From: Clostridiales bacterium
GTDB lineage: Bacteria > Bacillota > Clostridia > Oscillospirales > Acutalibacteraceae
Direction of reading: 5' to 3'
Assembly: GCA_019416395.1 (NCBI GenBank)
Contig: DXXH01000046.1
Coordinates: 14,562-19,879 of the forward strand
DNA: 5,318 nucleotides
In this document: positions 1 to 5,318 of the stretch, piece by piece
Layout: each line of letters begins with the position of its first letter
How positions within the stretch are numbered: position 1 is the stretch's first letter
The notes under the pieces: generated by a model
Databases searched by the model: none
What the model was told of the DNA's origin: nothing
What the model saw: the letters and a program-made list of their open reading frames with translations, nothing else
Made by a program: the position numbers and the translations under genes

Positions 1-2
1 CG

Positions 3-161
3 ATCACCGCATACGGCCAAGGCAGTAAAGATAGTGCTGACCAACCCAGAAACGGTTATGTCGTTGACACCATTGATACCGAGGGTAACACCAGCGTTGC
101 CTGGAGCGGCAGTACCCCCACTGCCGGGGAAGACGAAACTGGCAGCGTCAGTACCCCGTAA
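3..161 (+). CDS. C-terminal end of an unidentified protein, possibly a pilin or minor pilin (partial)
   Basis: An open frame enters from the left edge and ends at a TAA at 159-161, giving the last 52 residues. The tail is hydrophilic and rich in Gly, Ser, Thr and Asp/Glu. It reads ITAYGQGSKDSADQ near its start and ends in a low-complexity stretch with GSTPTAGEDE and GSVSTP. No transmembrane segment or catalytic motif is visible, and the tail alone does not identify a family. The same-strand position just before a prepilin peptidase and pilMNO suggests a secreted pilus component such as a pilin or minor pilin, whose C-terminal domains are often variable and polar. That is inference from context only. 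The type III signal peptide that would decide it lies outside the window. The reading frame itself is reasonably secure, but the product is not. Confidence 0.5.
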   Translation: MTAYGQGSKDSADQPRNGYVVDTIDTEGNTSVAWSGSTPTAGEDETGSVSTP

Positions 162-183
162 CCTTTTCTGAATCATTCACTCT

Positions 184-236
184 CAAAGCGCCGTTTGGGT
201 GGGGGTGGCTTCCCAGCGGCATAATAAACCGCTTTG
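184..236 (+). repeat. Imperfect long inverted repeat in the gap after the first gene
   Basis: CAAAGC at 184-189 pairs with GCTTTG at 231-236. Inside it, GCCG at 190-193 pairs with CGGC at 217-220 and TGGG at 196-199 pairs with CCCA at 212-215. One long stem with a bulge (221-230) is therefore possible in the transcript. The apex is G-rich (GGGTGGGGGTGG, 197-208). No T-run follows, so it is not a typical intrinsic terminator. It starts 22 bases after the upstream stop codon and could act as a 3' stabilising structure for that message. The role is inferred. Confidence 0.4.
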
Positions 237-242
237 GGACAG

Positions 243-260
243 CGCCGGAAGTTTCCGGCG
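243..260 (+). repeat. Perfect 8-bp hairpin ahead of the prepilin peptidase gene
   Basis: CGCCGGAA (243-250) and TTCCGGCG (253-260) are exact reverse complements separated by GT, so a 7-bp GC-rich stem with a four-base loop is realistic. It is followed by TTGATCC and not by a T-run, so full termination is unlikely. It lies 45 bases before the chosen peptidase start. Partial termination, RNA processing or message stabilisation between an abundant upstream product and the downstream assembly genes are all possible. None can be shown from sequence alone. Confidence 0.5.
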
Positions 261-289
261 TTGATCCAAGGCTGTTTTCCACATGATAC

Positions 290-296
290 AGAGGAG
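290..296 (+). promoter_or_regulatory. Ribosome binding site that sets the prepilin peptidase start
   Basis: AGAGGAG lies 9 bases before the ATG at 306. The longer frame that begins at TTG 234 has no comparable site. It would add 24 residues without membrane character ahead of the expected first helix. The site therefore supports the ATG at 306. Confidence 0.75.
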
Positions 297-305
297 CTTG
301 GAACA

Positions 306-1073
306 ATGGAGCTTGTTCAATGTTATTTTACCTTTTGGCTGGTCCTGTTAGGGGCGGTCATGGGAAGTTTTTTGGACTGCGCCGCTGCGCGGGGAAAACT
401 TCCCACAGGACGTTCCCGGTGTGACAGCTGCGGCCAAACGTTGGGACCGAAAGACCTGATCCCCATATTCAGCTATCTGTTATGCCGAGGCCGTTGCCGG
501 TACTGCGGCAGCCGGATCCCAGCCCGGTGCCTTGGGACAGAATTGGCGGGAGCCCTGGTTTTTGGAGCCTTAGTGTGGAAATTTGGTCTGGAACTGGAAC
601 TGGTCATGCAGCTTATCTTGGGCAGCCTGCTTTTGCTGCTGGCCCTGATAGACTGCACTTCCCATACTTTACCAGACAAGCTGCTTTTGACGGCGGGAGT
701 CAACCGCCTGGTATTTCTGTTTCTCCTCCAACAGCCTTTGAAGGAAACTTGTGTGCATATGGTTATTGGAGCTTTCAGCGTGTCCTTGCCCCTATTGGTT
801 TTGTCTCTGGTCATGGATCATTTGCTGCAAAAAGAAACCATGGGAGGCGGGGACATCAAGCTGCTGTTTGTATTGGGACTGTATCGAAACTGGACAGAAA
901 TGGTTCTGCTGCTGTTTATCGGCTGTGTACTGGCACTGGCGTGGTCCTTCGCCACGGGCAAAGGCCGCTCCCCCAAGGGAATCCCTTTCGGCCCCTTTTT
1001 ATCCGCGGCGTGGTTGATCGTCACGCTGTTCGGAACATCTTGGATCCAGTGGTATCAAAGTCTACTGACATGA
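306..1073 (+). CDS. pilD: Type IV prepilin peptidase / N-methyltransferase (PilD-like, peptidase family A24)
   Basis: This 255-residue polytopic membrane aspartyl protease is expected to cut the leader from prepilins on the cytoplasmic side and, like other bifunctional members, to methylate the new N-terminus. The N-terminal domain carries GAVMGSFLDC (16-25) in the first helix and two zinc-type cysteine pairs, C39/C42 and C64/C67. This is the set found in enzymes with the methyltransferase domain. The protease part has LIDCTSHTLPD (114-124) with candidate catalytic Asp116, and GGGDIK (180-185) with Asp183. A PKGIPFGPFLS segment (223-233) is typical of the last helices. Length is near the 250-290 usual for the family. 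The GSFLN motif common in the family reads GSFLD here. The ATG at 306 was chosen over a TTG at 234 because of a good ribosome binding site. The stop lies 12 bases before the pilM start. Confidence 0.93.
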   Translation: MELVQCYFTFWLVLLGAVMGSFLDCAAARGKLPTGRSRCDSCGQTLGPKDLIPIFSYLLCRGRCRYCGSRIPARCLGTELAGALVFGALVWKFGLELELVMQLILGSLLLLLALIDCTSHTLPDKLLLTAGVNRLVFLFLLQQPLKETCVHMVIGAFSVSLPLLVLSLVMDHLLQKETMGGGDIKLLFVLGLYRNWTEMVLLLFIGCVLALAWSFATGKGRSPKGIPFGPFLSAAWLIVTLFGTSWIQWYQSLLT

Positions 1074-1085
1074 GAGGAAGATAGT

Positions 1086-2117
1086 ATGTCAAAAAAAATT
1101 AAAGTTGGATTTGACTTAGGCAACAACAGCCTGAAGATTGCCGCGTTGAAAACAGGAAAGCTGGAATTCCATGAGGTACCCCTGCCGGAACATCTTATGG
1201 AAGAGGATACCATCACCATGCCCCATTCCTTTTCCGCTTTCCTGAAGAAGACAAAAAAGGAGCTTCATCTTCCTGGTTCATGCGCCGGACTTCTCCTGCC
1301 GGCCAGCCAGGTAATCTGCCGCTTGGTTACTATGCCTAGAATGTCAGTAGACCAGCTGATGCTCAATCTGCCCTATGAGTTCAGTGATTTCATTCGCGGG
1401 GAACCGCACCAATATCATTGCGACTATGCCCTATGCCAAGAACCAGTTCTTCCCCATGGGGAAACGGAAAACGAAAGCGCTCCCGCGCAAATGACCATGA
1501 TGGCTGCCGCGGTGGAAAAACAGAGAGCCAAAGAGTATCTCCATATGTTTGGCGCCGGGGGATTCTCTCTAAAACTGATTCTTCCCCAAGAGATGGCACT
1601 AATCCGGCTTGTAAAGGCTTGCCGGGAATCTTGGCCGGAAGCCCCGCAGGATTTCTGCTTCATCGACTTAGGTTACTTGTCCACGCGGGTTTTTGTAGTC
1701 CAGGAAGACCGGATCCAGTCTACACGACGCATTTCCACTGGCTGCCGGGAACTGGACAACGCAGTGGCCGACATATTAAATGTGGACCGCTTTCTGGCGA
1801 ATTCTTATAAACGGGGAAACCACCAGGGGATCCTGGAACACCCTCGGTGTATGGAAATCTATGAGCATATCGCGGTAGAGGTATTGAAGCTGGTCAATTT
1901 TTATCATTTCACCTACCGCCAAAACCAGTTGAACGGCGTATATTTGATCGGCGGCGGAGCTGGAATTGGTCCGTTACGCCATGTTTTAGAGGAAACTTTA
2001 GGACTGCCAGCGCTGCCGGTGGATCAGCTTCTTCCCCCTACGGACGGCAAGGTCCATGATCTAAGCACTTTTGCCTGTGCTGCCGGACTGATAATAGAGC
2101 TTGGGGAGGAAGAGTAA
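1086..2117 (+). CDS. pilM: Type IV pilus assembly protein PilM (actin-like ATPase)
   Basis: This 343-residue soluble protein has the actin/FtsA/Hsp70-type nucleotide fold expected of PilM, which sits on the cytoplasmic face and binds the N-terminal tail of PilN. The phosphate-1 motif is FDLGNNSLK (9-17), the phosphate-2 motif is IDLGYLSTR (193-201), and the adenosine motif is GGGAGIG (289-295). It ends with a typical segment, FACAAGLII (329-337). The stretch around residues 94-115 (NLPYEFSDFI onward) matches the PilM-specific 1C-like subdomain in character. There is no transmembrane segment, and length matches the family (about 350). The ATG is preceded by GAGAGGAAG, which overlaps the TGA of the peptidase gene, so translation is likely coupled. 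The N-terminal KKIKVGFDLG and the gene order make the family call firm. Polar residues 121-134 look like a variable loop. Confidence 0.9.
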   Translation: MSKKIKVGFDLGNNSLKIAALKTGKLEFHEVPLPEHLMEEDTITMPHSFSAFLKKTKKELHLPGSCAGLLLPASQVICRLVTMPRMSVDQLMLNLPYEFSDFIRGEPHQYHCDYALCQEPVLPHGETENESAPAQMTMMAAAVEKQRAKEYLHMFGAGGFSLKLILPQEMALIRLVKACRESWPEAPQDFCFIDLGYLSTRVFVVQEDRIQSTRRISTGCRELDNAVADILNVDRFLANSYKRGNHQGILEHPRCMEIYEHIAVEVLKLVNFYHFTYRQNQLNGVYLIGGGAGIGPLRHVLEETLGLPALPVDQLLPPTDGKVHDLSTFACAAGLIIELGEEE

Positions 2118-2121
2118 GACG

Positions 2122-2715
2122 ATGAAACTGAATACAGATATACGCCTTTTGGTAAAAGGAAAAAATATTACCTATCCCAGCAAGCGCTCCATGAACTTGT
2201 ACTTCAAAGAGGACCGGACTACCGCCCCGGTTACGGTAGTGCTGTATGTAGCTTTTGCTCTGGTCTTGCTGTTGGCGCTGTCCAAACTAATGATTTATGA
2301 CCCCTGGAACGAACAAAAACACCTGGAACAGCAACTGCTCATTCTAGAACAGCAACAGATCTCCCAGATGGCGGAACTGAAAAATTACCACCAGGTGTTA
2401 AAGGAATATGTCCGGGCTACCCCTACGGAAGAGGAACTTTCCCAAGTGGACTGCCTGGAAATCTTATCCCTCATCGACAACACCATTCGTCCCGTGGCGG
2501 ATATTTCCCAGATCTCCATCTCAGAAAACAAGGTGCTGATCTCTTTCTCCGGTGTGACTTTGAGCCAAGCCGGGACGCTTGTCTCTCAACTGGAACAGTC
2601 TCCCCTGGTTACCAATACCAGTGTGGATACTGCCGCTTCCACCGGAAAAGAGCAAAGCCTTGTAGAAGTCCATGTGTATTTTGAGGTTGCCAAAGAGGAG
2701 GAAACCGCTCCATGA
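2122..2715 (+). CDS. pilN: PilN-like type IV pilus inner-membrane assembly protein
   Basis: This 197-residue bitopic protein has a cytoplasmic tail (1-35), one hydrophobic helix (about 36-57), a Gln/Glu/Leu-rich coiled coil (about 62-97) and a C-terminal alpha/beta region (about 105-190). That is the layout of PilN. The expected role is to connect PilM in the cytoplasm with PilO in the membrane. The usual INLLP motif of the PilN tail is not clearly present. The nearest candidates are DIRLLVK (6-12) and SMNLYFKEDR (23-32). It follows pilM after only 4 bases. The ATG at 2122 was preferred to a TTG at 2101 because GGAGG at 2105-2109 lies upstream of the ATG, at a rather long 12-base spacing. The call rests on topology plus position between PilM and a PilO-like gene, with little direct motif evidence. 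Confidence 0.75.
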   Translation: MKLNTDIRLLVKGKNITYPSKRSMNLYFKEDRTTAPVTVVLYVAFALVLLLALSKLMIYDPWNEQKHLEQQLLILEQQQISQMAELKNYHQVLKEYVRATPTEEELSQVDCLEILSLIDNTIRPVADISQISISENKVLISFSGVTLSQAGTLVSQLEQSPLVTNTSVDTAASTGKEQSLVEVHVYFEVAKEEETAP

Positions 2716-3257
2716 GAAAACTGACTTTAAGAGAACGGGTGCTGCTGATTTGCCTGGTGGTTATCGCGGTAGTCAGCGGGTATATCCTGCTTTTTTATTT
2801 CCCTACGACCCAGCAGATAGAATCTCTCCAAAAACAAATTGCCCAAGAGGAGGAATTGGGGCTCCAATTGGAAGCAAAATTGGTCAAACAACGGCAAATG
2901 GAACAATCGCTAAACCAACTTTCTCAGGATGGCTCCGCCTCCCGCACTATGCCGGAGTATGACAACCTTCAGGCAGTGATGACAGAGCTCAATTCCATCT
3001 TGTCCAACTGCCAAGAATACTCCCTCTCCTTCCAAACAGAACAGCTTGAATCCAATATCTTCTGCCGCAAGGTAACCATGCCCTTTACCTGCACGGATTA
3101 CCAGCAGGCTTTAGGAATTCTCCAAAGTCTCCATGACAGCCCCTTGCGCAGCTTATTGACAGATGTCCAACTTTCCCAGCAGGAAAACGGAACCATAAAA
3201 GCATCTGCTGTAGTCACCTTTTACGAGTATCAGGAAAGTGTGGAAGATGACAGCTGA
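2712..3257 (+). CDS. pilO: PilO-like type IV pilus inner-membrane assembly protein
   Basis: This 181-residue bitopic protein has a short basic tail (MRKLTLRER), a transmembrane helix (about 9-30), a coiled coil rich in Gln and Glu (about 32-72), and a C-terminal domain. MPEYDNLQ (80-87) resembles the PilO-type linker before the ferredoxin-like domain, and CTDYQQALGILQSL (127-140) looks like a helix of that domain. PilO is expected to pair with PilN through matching coiled coils and domains. The ATG overlaps the pilN stop (ATGA), with AGGAGG at 2696-2701 ten bases ahead, so the two are probably made in equal amounts by coupled translation. It is the last gene of the cluster. No pilP or secretin pilQ follows, which fits a cell without an outer membrane. 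The call relies on topology and gene order. Confidence 0.78.
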   Translation: MRKLTLRERVLLICLVVIAVVSGYILLFYFPTTQQIESLQKQIAQEEELGLQLEAKLVKQRQMEQSLNQLSQDGSASRTMPEYDNLQAVMTELNSILSNCQEYSLSFQTEQLESNIFCRKVTMPFTCTDYQQALGILQSLHDSPLRSLLTDVQLSQQENGTIKASAVVTFYEYQESVEDDS

Positions 3258-3311
3258 GAACCTGCTGCTTAAAAATAGGAGTTTTTCTAATAGCCGTCCC
3301 TTCATCACTAC

Positions 3312-3355
3312 AAAAACCTTTGACGCAGGCGTTTGTTCCCACGTCAAAGGTTTTT
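3312..3355. terminator. Bidirectional intrinsic terminator between pilO and the PPK2 gene
   Basis: AAAAACCTTTGACG (3312-3325) and CGTCAAAGGTTTTT (3342-3355) are perfect 14-base complements around a 16-base loop. Because the stem starts with A5 and ends with T5, a U-run follows the hairpin in both directions. It lies 54 bases past the pilO stop and 66 bases past the stop of the convergent PPK2 gene, so it can serve both. Confidence 0.92.
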
Positions 3356-3391
3356 CAATGTTTGGTCCTATAGTAAAATTCTTTTCCCGAT

Positions 3392-3410
3392 AGAAGACTT
3401 ACAGTCTTCT
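3392..3410 (-). repeat. 8-bp hairpin just after the PPK2 stop codon
   Basis: AGAAGACT (3392-3399) and AGTCTTCT (3403-3410) are exact complements with a three-base loop. In the - strand transcript this sits about 11 bases after the PPK2 stop. No U-run follows, so it looks more like a 3' stabilising hairpin or pause site than a terminator. The stronger terminator at 3312-3355 comes next. Confidence 0.5.
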
Positions 3411-3421
3411 GTACATCCGCA

Positions 3422-4891
3422 TTACAATGCCTTTTCCAAAGCCTCGATCACAATTTTCAGCGCCTTGATCCGGGCGTACTTCTTATCCACCGATTCCAGA
3501 ATGTGCCAAGGAGCATAGGTGGTGCTGGTCTTTTGCAGCATCTCGTCAATGGCGGCCTCATAGGCGTCCCACTTCTCCCGGTTACGCCAATCCTCATCGG
3601 TGATCTTCCACTGCTTGGAAGGCGTATTCTGCCGCTCGGTAAACCGTTCCAGCTGGGTATCCTTGTCGATCTGTACCCAGAATTTCAAAATCACCGCTCC
3701 CCAATTGTGCAGCTCCTGCTCAAACTCGTTCATCTCGTAATAGGCCCGCTGCCAATCGTTCTCCGAGCAAAATCCTTCCAGCCGTTCCACCATCACCCGG
3801 CCATACCAGGTGCGGTCAAAGATGGCGATATGCCCGGTCTTGGGCAGCCGGGTCCAGAACCGCCACAAGTAGTGCCGGGCCTTTTCGTGAGGTTCCGGGC
3901 TGGCAATGGGGTGCACCTCGTACCCCCGGGGGTCTAACGCCCCGGTCAGGCGCTTGATATTGCCCCCTTTTCCTGCGGCGTCCCAGCCCTCATAGGCGAT
4001 AATCACCGGCACCCGCTTCCGGTACAGCCGGTTGTGCAGCTGTCCCAGCTTGGCCTGCAGCTCTTTCAGCTCCTGCTTGTAGTTCTCTTCCGAAATGGTC
4101 TTGTCCAGTGGCACGTCCTTCAGCTTGGGCATCTTCACCAGGGGGAAGGCGTTTTGCAGCAGAGGCACGGCCAGGCTCTCATTGTGGAGCGCTGTCTCAA
4201 TGCCCATGCACAAGGTCTCCATCACTTGCAGCTCAGCGAATTTTTTGGACTTGGAGTCAATGATGTACCAGGGGGCGCTGGGGGTATTGGTATCGTCCAA
4301 ATACCGGTCAAAGGCTTCCAGGCATTTGTCGTAGTGGCGGTTCTGCCAGGTGTCCCCTTGGCTCACCCGCCATGCGGTATCCTTATCCGCCAACAGGTTT
4401 TCAATCCGGCTGGCCTGTTCCTTTTTGCTGATGTGGAAAAAGAATTTCAGCACCAAATACCCGTTATCCGTCAGGGAGCGCTCAAACCGCTTCACGCTGT
4501 CCACTCGCTGGGCATAGGCTTTGTCGTCCAACCGGCCGTCCAGGCGCTCTTTCATAATCTGGTCCATCCAGCCGGAATCCAGGAAGGTAAACTTGCCCGC
4601 TTCGGGGATTTTTTCAAAAAAGCGGTACAGGAAAGGTTTGCGCAATTCCTCTTCCGTAGGGGTGGAAGGCATGGAGAACACCTTGAAAAACCGGGGATCG
4701 ATATTCCGGATAATCTGGCCGATGGCGCTGCCCTTCCCCGCCGCGCCCCAGCCTTCGATAAGCACCAGTACGGGCAACTTCTTCTCTTTCAGCTTCATCT
4801 GCTGAACGCTCAATTTTTCTTCAGCAGCCTTCAACCGCTGCTTTAATTCCTCGCTCTCGGGTTTTTCCGGGCGTATCCAATTCTTCAGCAT
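3422..4891 (-). CDS. pap: Polyphosphate:AMP phosphotransferase, two-domain PPK2 family
   Basis: This 489-residue soluble enzyme is built from two tandem PPK2 domains. It is expected to move phosphate from polyphosphate to a nucleotide, most likely AMP to ADP as in two-domain (class II) members. Domain 1 (about 10-240) has the P-loop GWGAAGKGS (47-55) and a Walker B-like FLDSGWM (103-109). Domain 2 (about 265-489) has GWDAAGKGG (302-310) and FDRTWYGRVMVERL (358-371), the intact PPK2 signatures, with Lys308, Asp304, Asp359 and Arg360. Domain 1 has Gly in place of the P-loop Asp and lacks the DR pair, so domain 2 is probably the catalytic one. Length fits the two-domain family. The ATG at 4891 is preferred over a GTG at 4900, since that GTG lies inside the GAGGTGA ribosome binding site. 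It is a monocistronic unit with its own promoter and terminator. Confidence 0.93.
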   Translation of the reverse strand: MLKNWIRPEKPESEELKQRLKAAEEKLSVQQMKLKEKKLPVLVLIEGWGAAGKGSAIGQIIRNIDPRFFKVFSMPSTPTEEELRKPFLYRFFEKIPEAGKFTFLDSGWMDQIMKERLDGRLDDKAYAQRVDSVKRFERSLTDNGYLVLKFFFHISKKEQASRIENLLADKDTAWRVSQGDTWQNRHYDKCLEAFDRYLDDTNTPSAPWYIIDSKSKKFAELQVMETLCMGIETALHNESLAVPLLQNAFPLVKMPKLKDVPLDKTISEENYKQELKELQAKLGQLHNRLYRKRVPVIIAYEGWDAAGKGGNIKRLTGALDPRGYEVHPIASPEPHEKARHYLWRFWTRLPKTGHIAIFDRTWYGRVMVERLEGFCSENDWQRAYYEMNEFEQELHNWGAVILKFWVQIDKDTQLERFTERQNTPSKQWKITDEDWRNREKWDAYEAAIDEMLQKTSTTYAPWHILESVDKKYARIKALKIVIEALEKAL

Positions 4892-4896
4892 ACCTG

Positions 4897-4903
4897 TCAC
4901 CTC
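4897..4903 (-). promoter_or_regulatory. Ribosome binding site that sets the PPK2 start
   Basis: GAGGTGA on the - strand lies five bases before the ATG at 4891-4889. It contains the GTG (4900-4898) that would be the alternative start, so initiation at the GTG is unlikely and the protein probably begins MLKNWIRPEK. Confidence 0.75.
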
Positions 4904-4939
4904 GTATCCGGGCTTTCCCCGGAAGATTTCATTACCGCT

Positions 4940-4948
4940 ATTATACCA
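4940..4948 (-). promoter_or_regulatory. Extended -10 promoter for the PPK2 gene
   Basis: The - strand reads TGGTATAAT here: a perfect TATAAT (4945-4940) with the TGn extension of a sigma-70/SigA extended -10 element. The start point should fall near 4933, giving a leader of about 40 bases. No good TTGACA is seen at 16-18 bases upstream (the best hexamers resemble TGCATA), as is common when an extended -10 is used. The region upstream is strongly AT-rich. Confidence 0.7.
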
Positions 4949-4972
4949 ATTTTCTCAGATATATGCACCAGT

Positions 4973-5015
4973 TTTTGAACATTTTTTCAAAATTATGGAA
5001 AATTAACCACGGTTA
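4973..5015. repeat. Two short inverted repeats upstream of the PPK2 promoter
   Basis: TTTTGAA (4973-4979) faces TTCAAAA (4986-4992). A little further on, TAACC (5004-5008) faces GGTTA (5011-5015) across two bases. Both lie in AT-rich DNA just upstream of the -35 region of the PPK2 promoter. They could be regulator sites, but short AT-rich inverted repeats also occur by chance and no known operator was recognised. Confidence 0.25.
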
Positions 5016-5028
5016 TTTCTGGAATATC

Positions 5029-5067
5029 AAAAAGCGCTCTCCCACAACCATTTGGGAAAGCGCTTTT
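5029..5067 (-). terminator. Intrinsic terminator of the ChrA-like gene
   Basis: On the + strand AAAAGCGCTCTCCCA (5030-5044) pairs with TGGGAAAGCGCTTTT (5053-5067). This gives a 15-base stem with one mismatch and an 8-base loop. Read on the - strand, the hairpin is followed by TTTTT (5033-5029). It lies 33 bases past the stop of the partial transporter gene and separates it from the PPK2 promoter. A shorter T-run on the + strand makes it formally bidirectional, but no + strand gene enters from that side. Confidence 0.85.
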
Positions 5068-5100
5068 CCAAAATACTCCTTCCATGCAGACAGCAACCCG

Positions 5101-5318
5101 TTATACCCCCGGCAGCAAACCGGCATACCCGGCGACAATGCCCACCACCGCGGAAAAAATAATGAGCACGATGGGGTGGACTTTTTTCCAGTGGGCTACC
5201 AACACCACTGCCAACAGGGCCGCTGCCAGTCCCCATTGTAAGATCCCCTCTGACAGGGGGAAAGCGGACGCCGCCACCGACAGCAAAGAAGCGGCAATCA
5301 TGCCCACCACAGTAGGAC
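5101..5318 (-). CDS. ChrA-like CHR-family transporter, C-terminal end (partial)
   Basis: An open frame enters from the right edge on the - strand and ends in a TAA (5103-5101), giving 71 residues. It starts PTVVGMIAASLL, followed by two more hydrophobic segments: ILQWGLAAALLAVVLVAHW, and HPIVLIIFSAVVGIVAGY after a KKVHP turn. The Pro-x-Val-Val-Gly helix, the (K)xHP motif and a final Gly-rich helix ending a few residues later are typical of the C-terminus of CHR (chromate transporter) proteins. In Gram-positive bacteria these are often paired half-size proteins of about 180-200 residues. Members are annotated as chromate/sulfate transporters, but the substrate cannot be read from this fragment. 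The N-terminus and any partner gene lie outside the window. A GTG at 5310 is internal to the frame and should not be taken as the start. Confidence 0.75.
   Translation of the reverse strand, partial: PTVVGMIAASLLSVAASAFPLSEGILQWGLAAALLAVVLVAHWKKVHPIVLIIFSAVVGIVAGYAGLLPGV

Noticed and set aside
197..208. G-rich run as a possible G-quadruplex
   Set aside because: Only two or three G-tracts of unequal length are present, and they can pair with the C-run at 212-214, so a quadruplex is not supported.
220..225. CATAAT as a possible -10 for a pilD promoter
   Set aside because: No acceptable -35 lies at 16-18 bases upstream, and the motif sits inside a predicted stem-loop region.
234..305. N-terminal extension of the prepilin peptidase from a TTG start
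   Set aside because: No ribosome binding site, overlap with the hairpin at 243-260, and residues not typical of the family. The ATG at 306 has a good site.
482..1084. 200-codon + strand frame inside the prepilin peptidase gene
   Set aside because: The other frame carries GSFLD, CxxC, LPD and GGGDIK motifs. This frame has no motif and is rich in Pro, Arg and Gly.
2672..2962. 96-codon + strand frame across the pilN/pilO junction
   Set aside because: It overlaps two well supported genes joined by an ATGA overlap, and its translation lacks any domain features.
3333..3518. Short + strand frame starting in the terminator
   Set aside because: It begins in the terminator loop, runs through the hairpin and then antisense into the PPK2 gene, with no ribosome binding site.
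4034..4846. Long + strand open frame of 270 codons opposite the PPK2 gene
   Set aside because: It is antisense to a clear two-domain PPK2 and its Leu/Gln/His/Gly-rich translation has no domain character. It looks like a by-product of codon use on the other strand.
4963..5241. 92-codon + strand frame over the PPK2 upstream region and the transporter terminator
   Set aside because: It spans a promoter-side AT-rich region and a terminator hairpin and is antisense to the ChrA-like gene.

Overview
The window has moderate GC and reads like a chromosomal piece of a Gram-positive anaerobe of the Clostridia, perhaps the Oscillospirales. This placement is an inference. It rests on a type IV pilus gene order with no PilP or PilQ secretin gene after PilO, strong AGGAGG-type ribosome binding sites, and a two-domain polyphosphate kinase 2 next to a CHR-family transporter. 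No sequence search was possible.

Left part, bases 1 to about 3355, + strand: the 3' end of a type IV pilus cluster. It starts with the last 52 codons of an unidentified, Ser/Thr/Gly-rich protein, which by position may be a pilin or minor pilin. A 144-base gap rich in inverted repeats follows. Then come four tightly packed genes: prepilin peptidase (pilD-like), a PilM-like actin-fold ATPase, a PilN-like and a PilO-like single-pass membrane protein. Junctions are 12 bases, 4 bases and an ATGA overlap, so one transcript is likely. PilD cleaves and probably N-methylates prepilins. PilM, PilN and PilO are expected to form the inner platform linking the cytoplasmic motor to the growing pilus. A strong bidirectional hairpin terminator (3312-3355) closes the cluster.

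Middle part, 3422-4891, - strand: a two-domain PPK2-family polyphosphate:AMP phosphotransferase, convergent with the pilus operon. It has its own extended -10 promoter (about 4940-4948) and a good ribosome binding site. Its N-terminal domain has lost key catalytic residues, while the C-terminal domain keeps them.

Right part, 5029-5318, - strand: the C-terminal 71 codons of a CHR-family (ChrA-like) transporter, cut by the window edge and followed by its own terminator.

No RNA gene, CRISPR array, insertion sequence or att site was seen. Nothing here clearly amounts to an undescribed system. The points most worth a second look are the degenerate half of the PPK2 protein, the altered GSFLN motif of the peptidase, the atypical PilN N-terminus, and the hairpins between the first gene and the peptidase.
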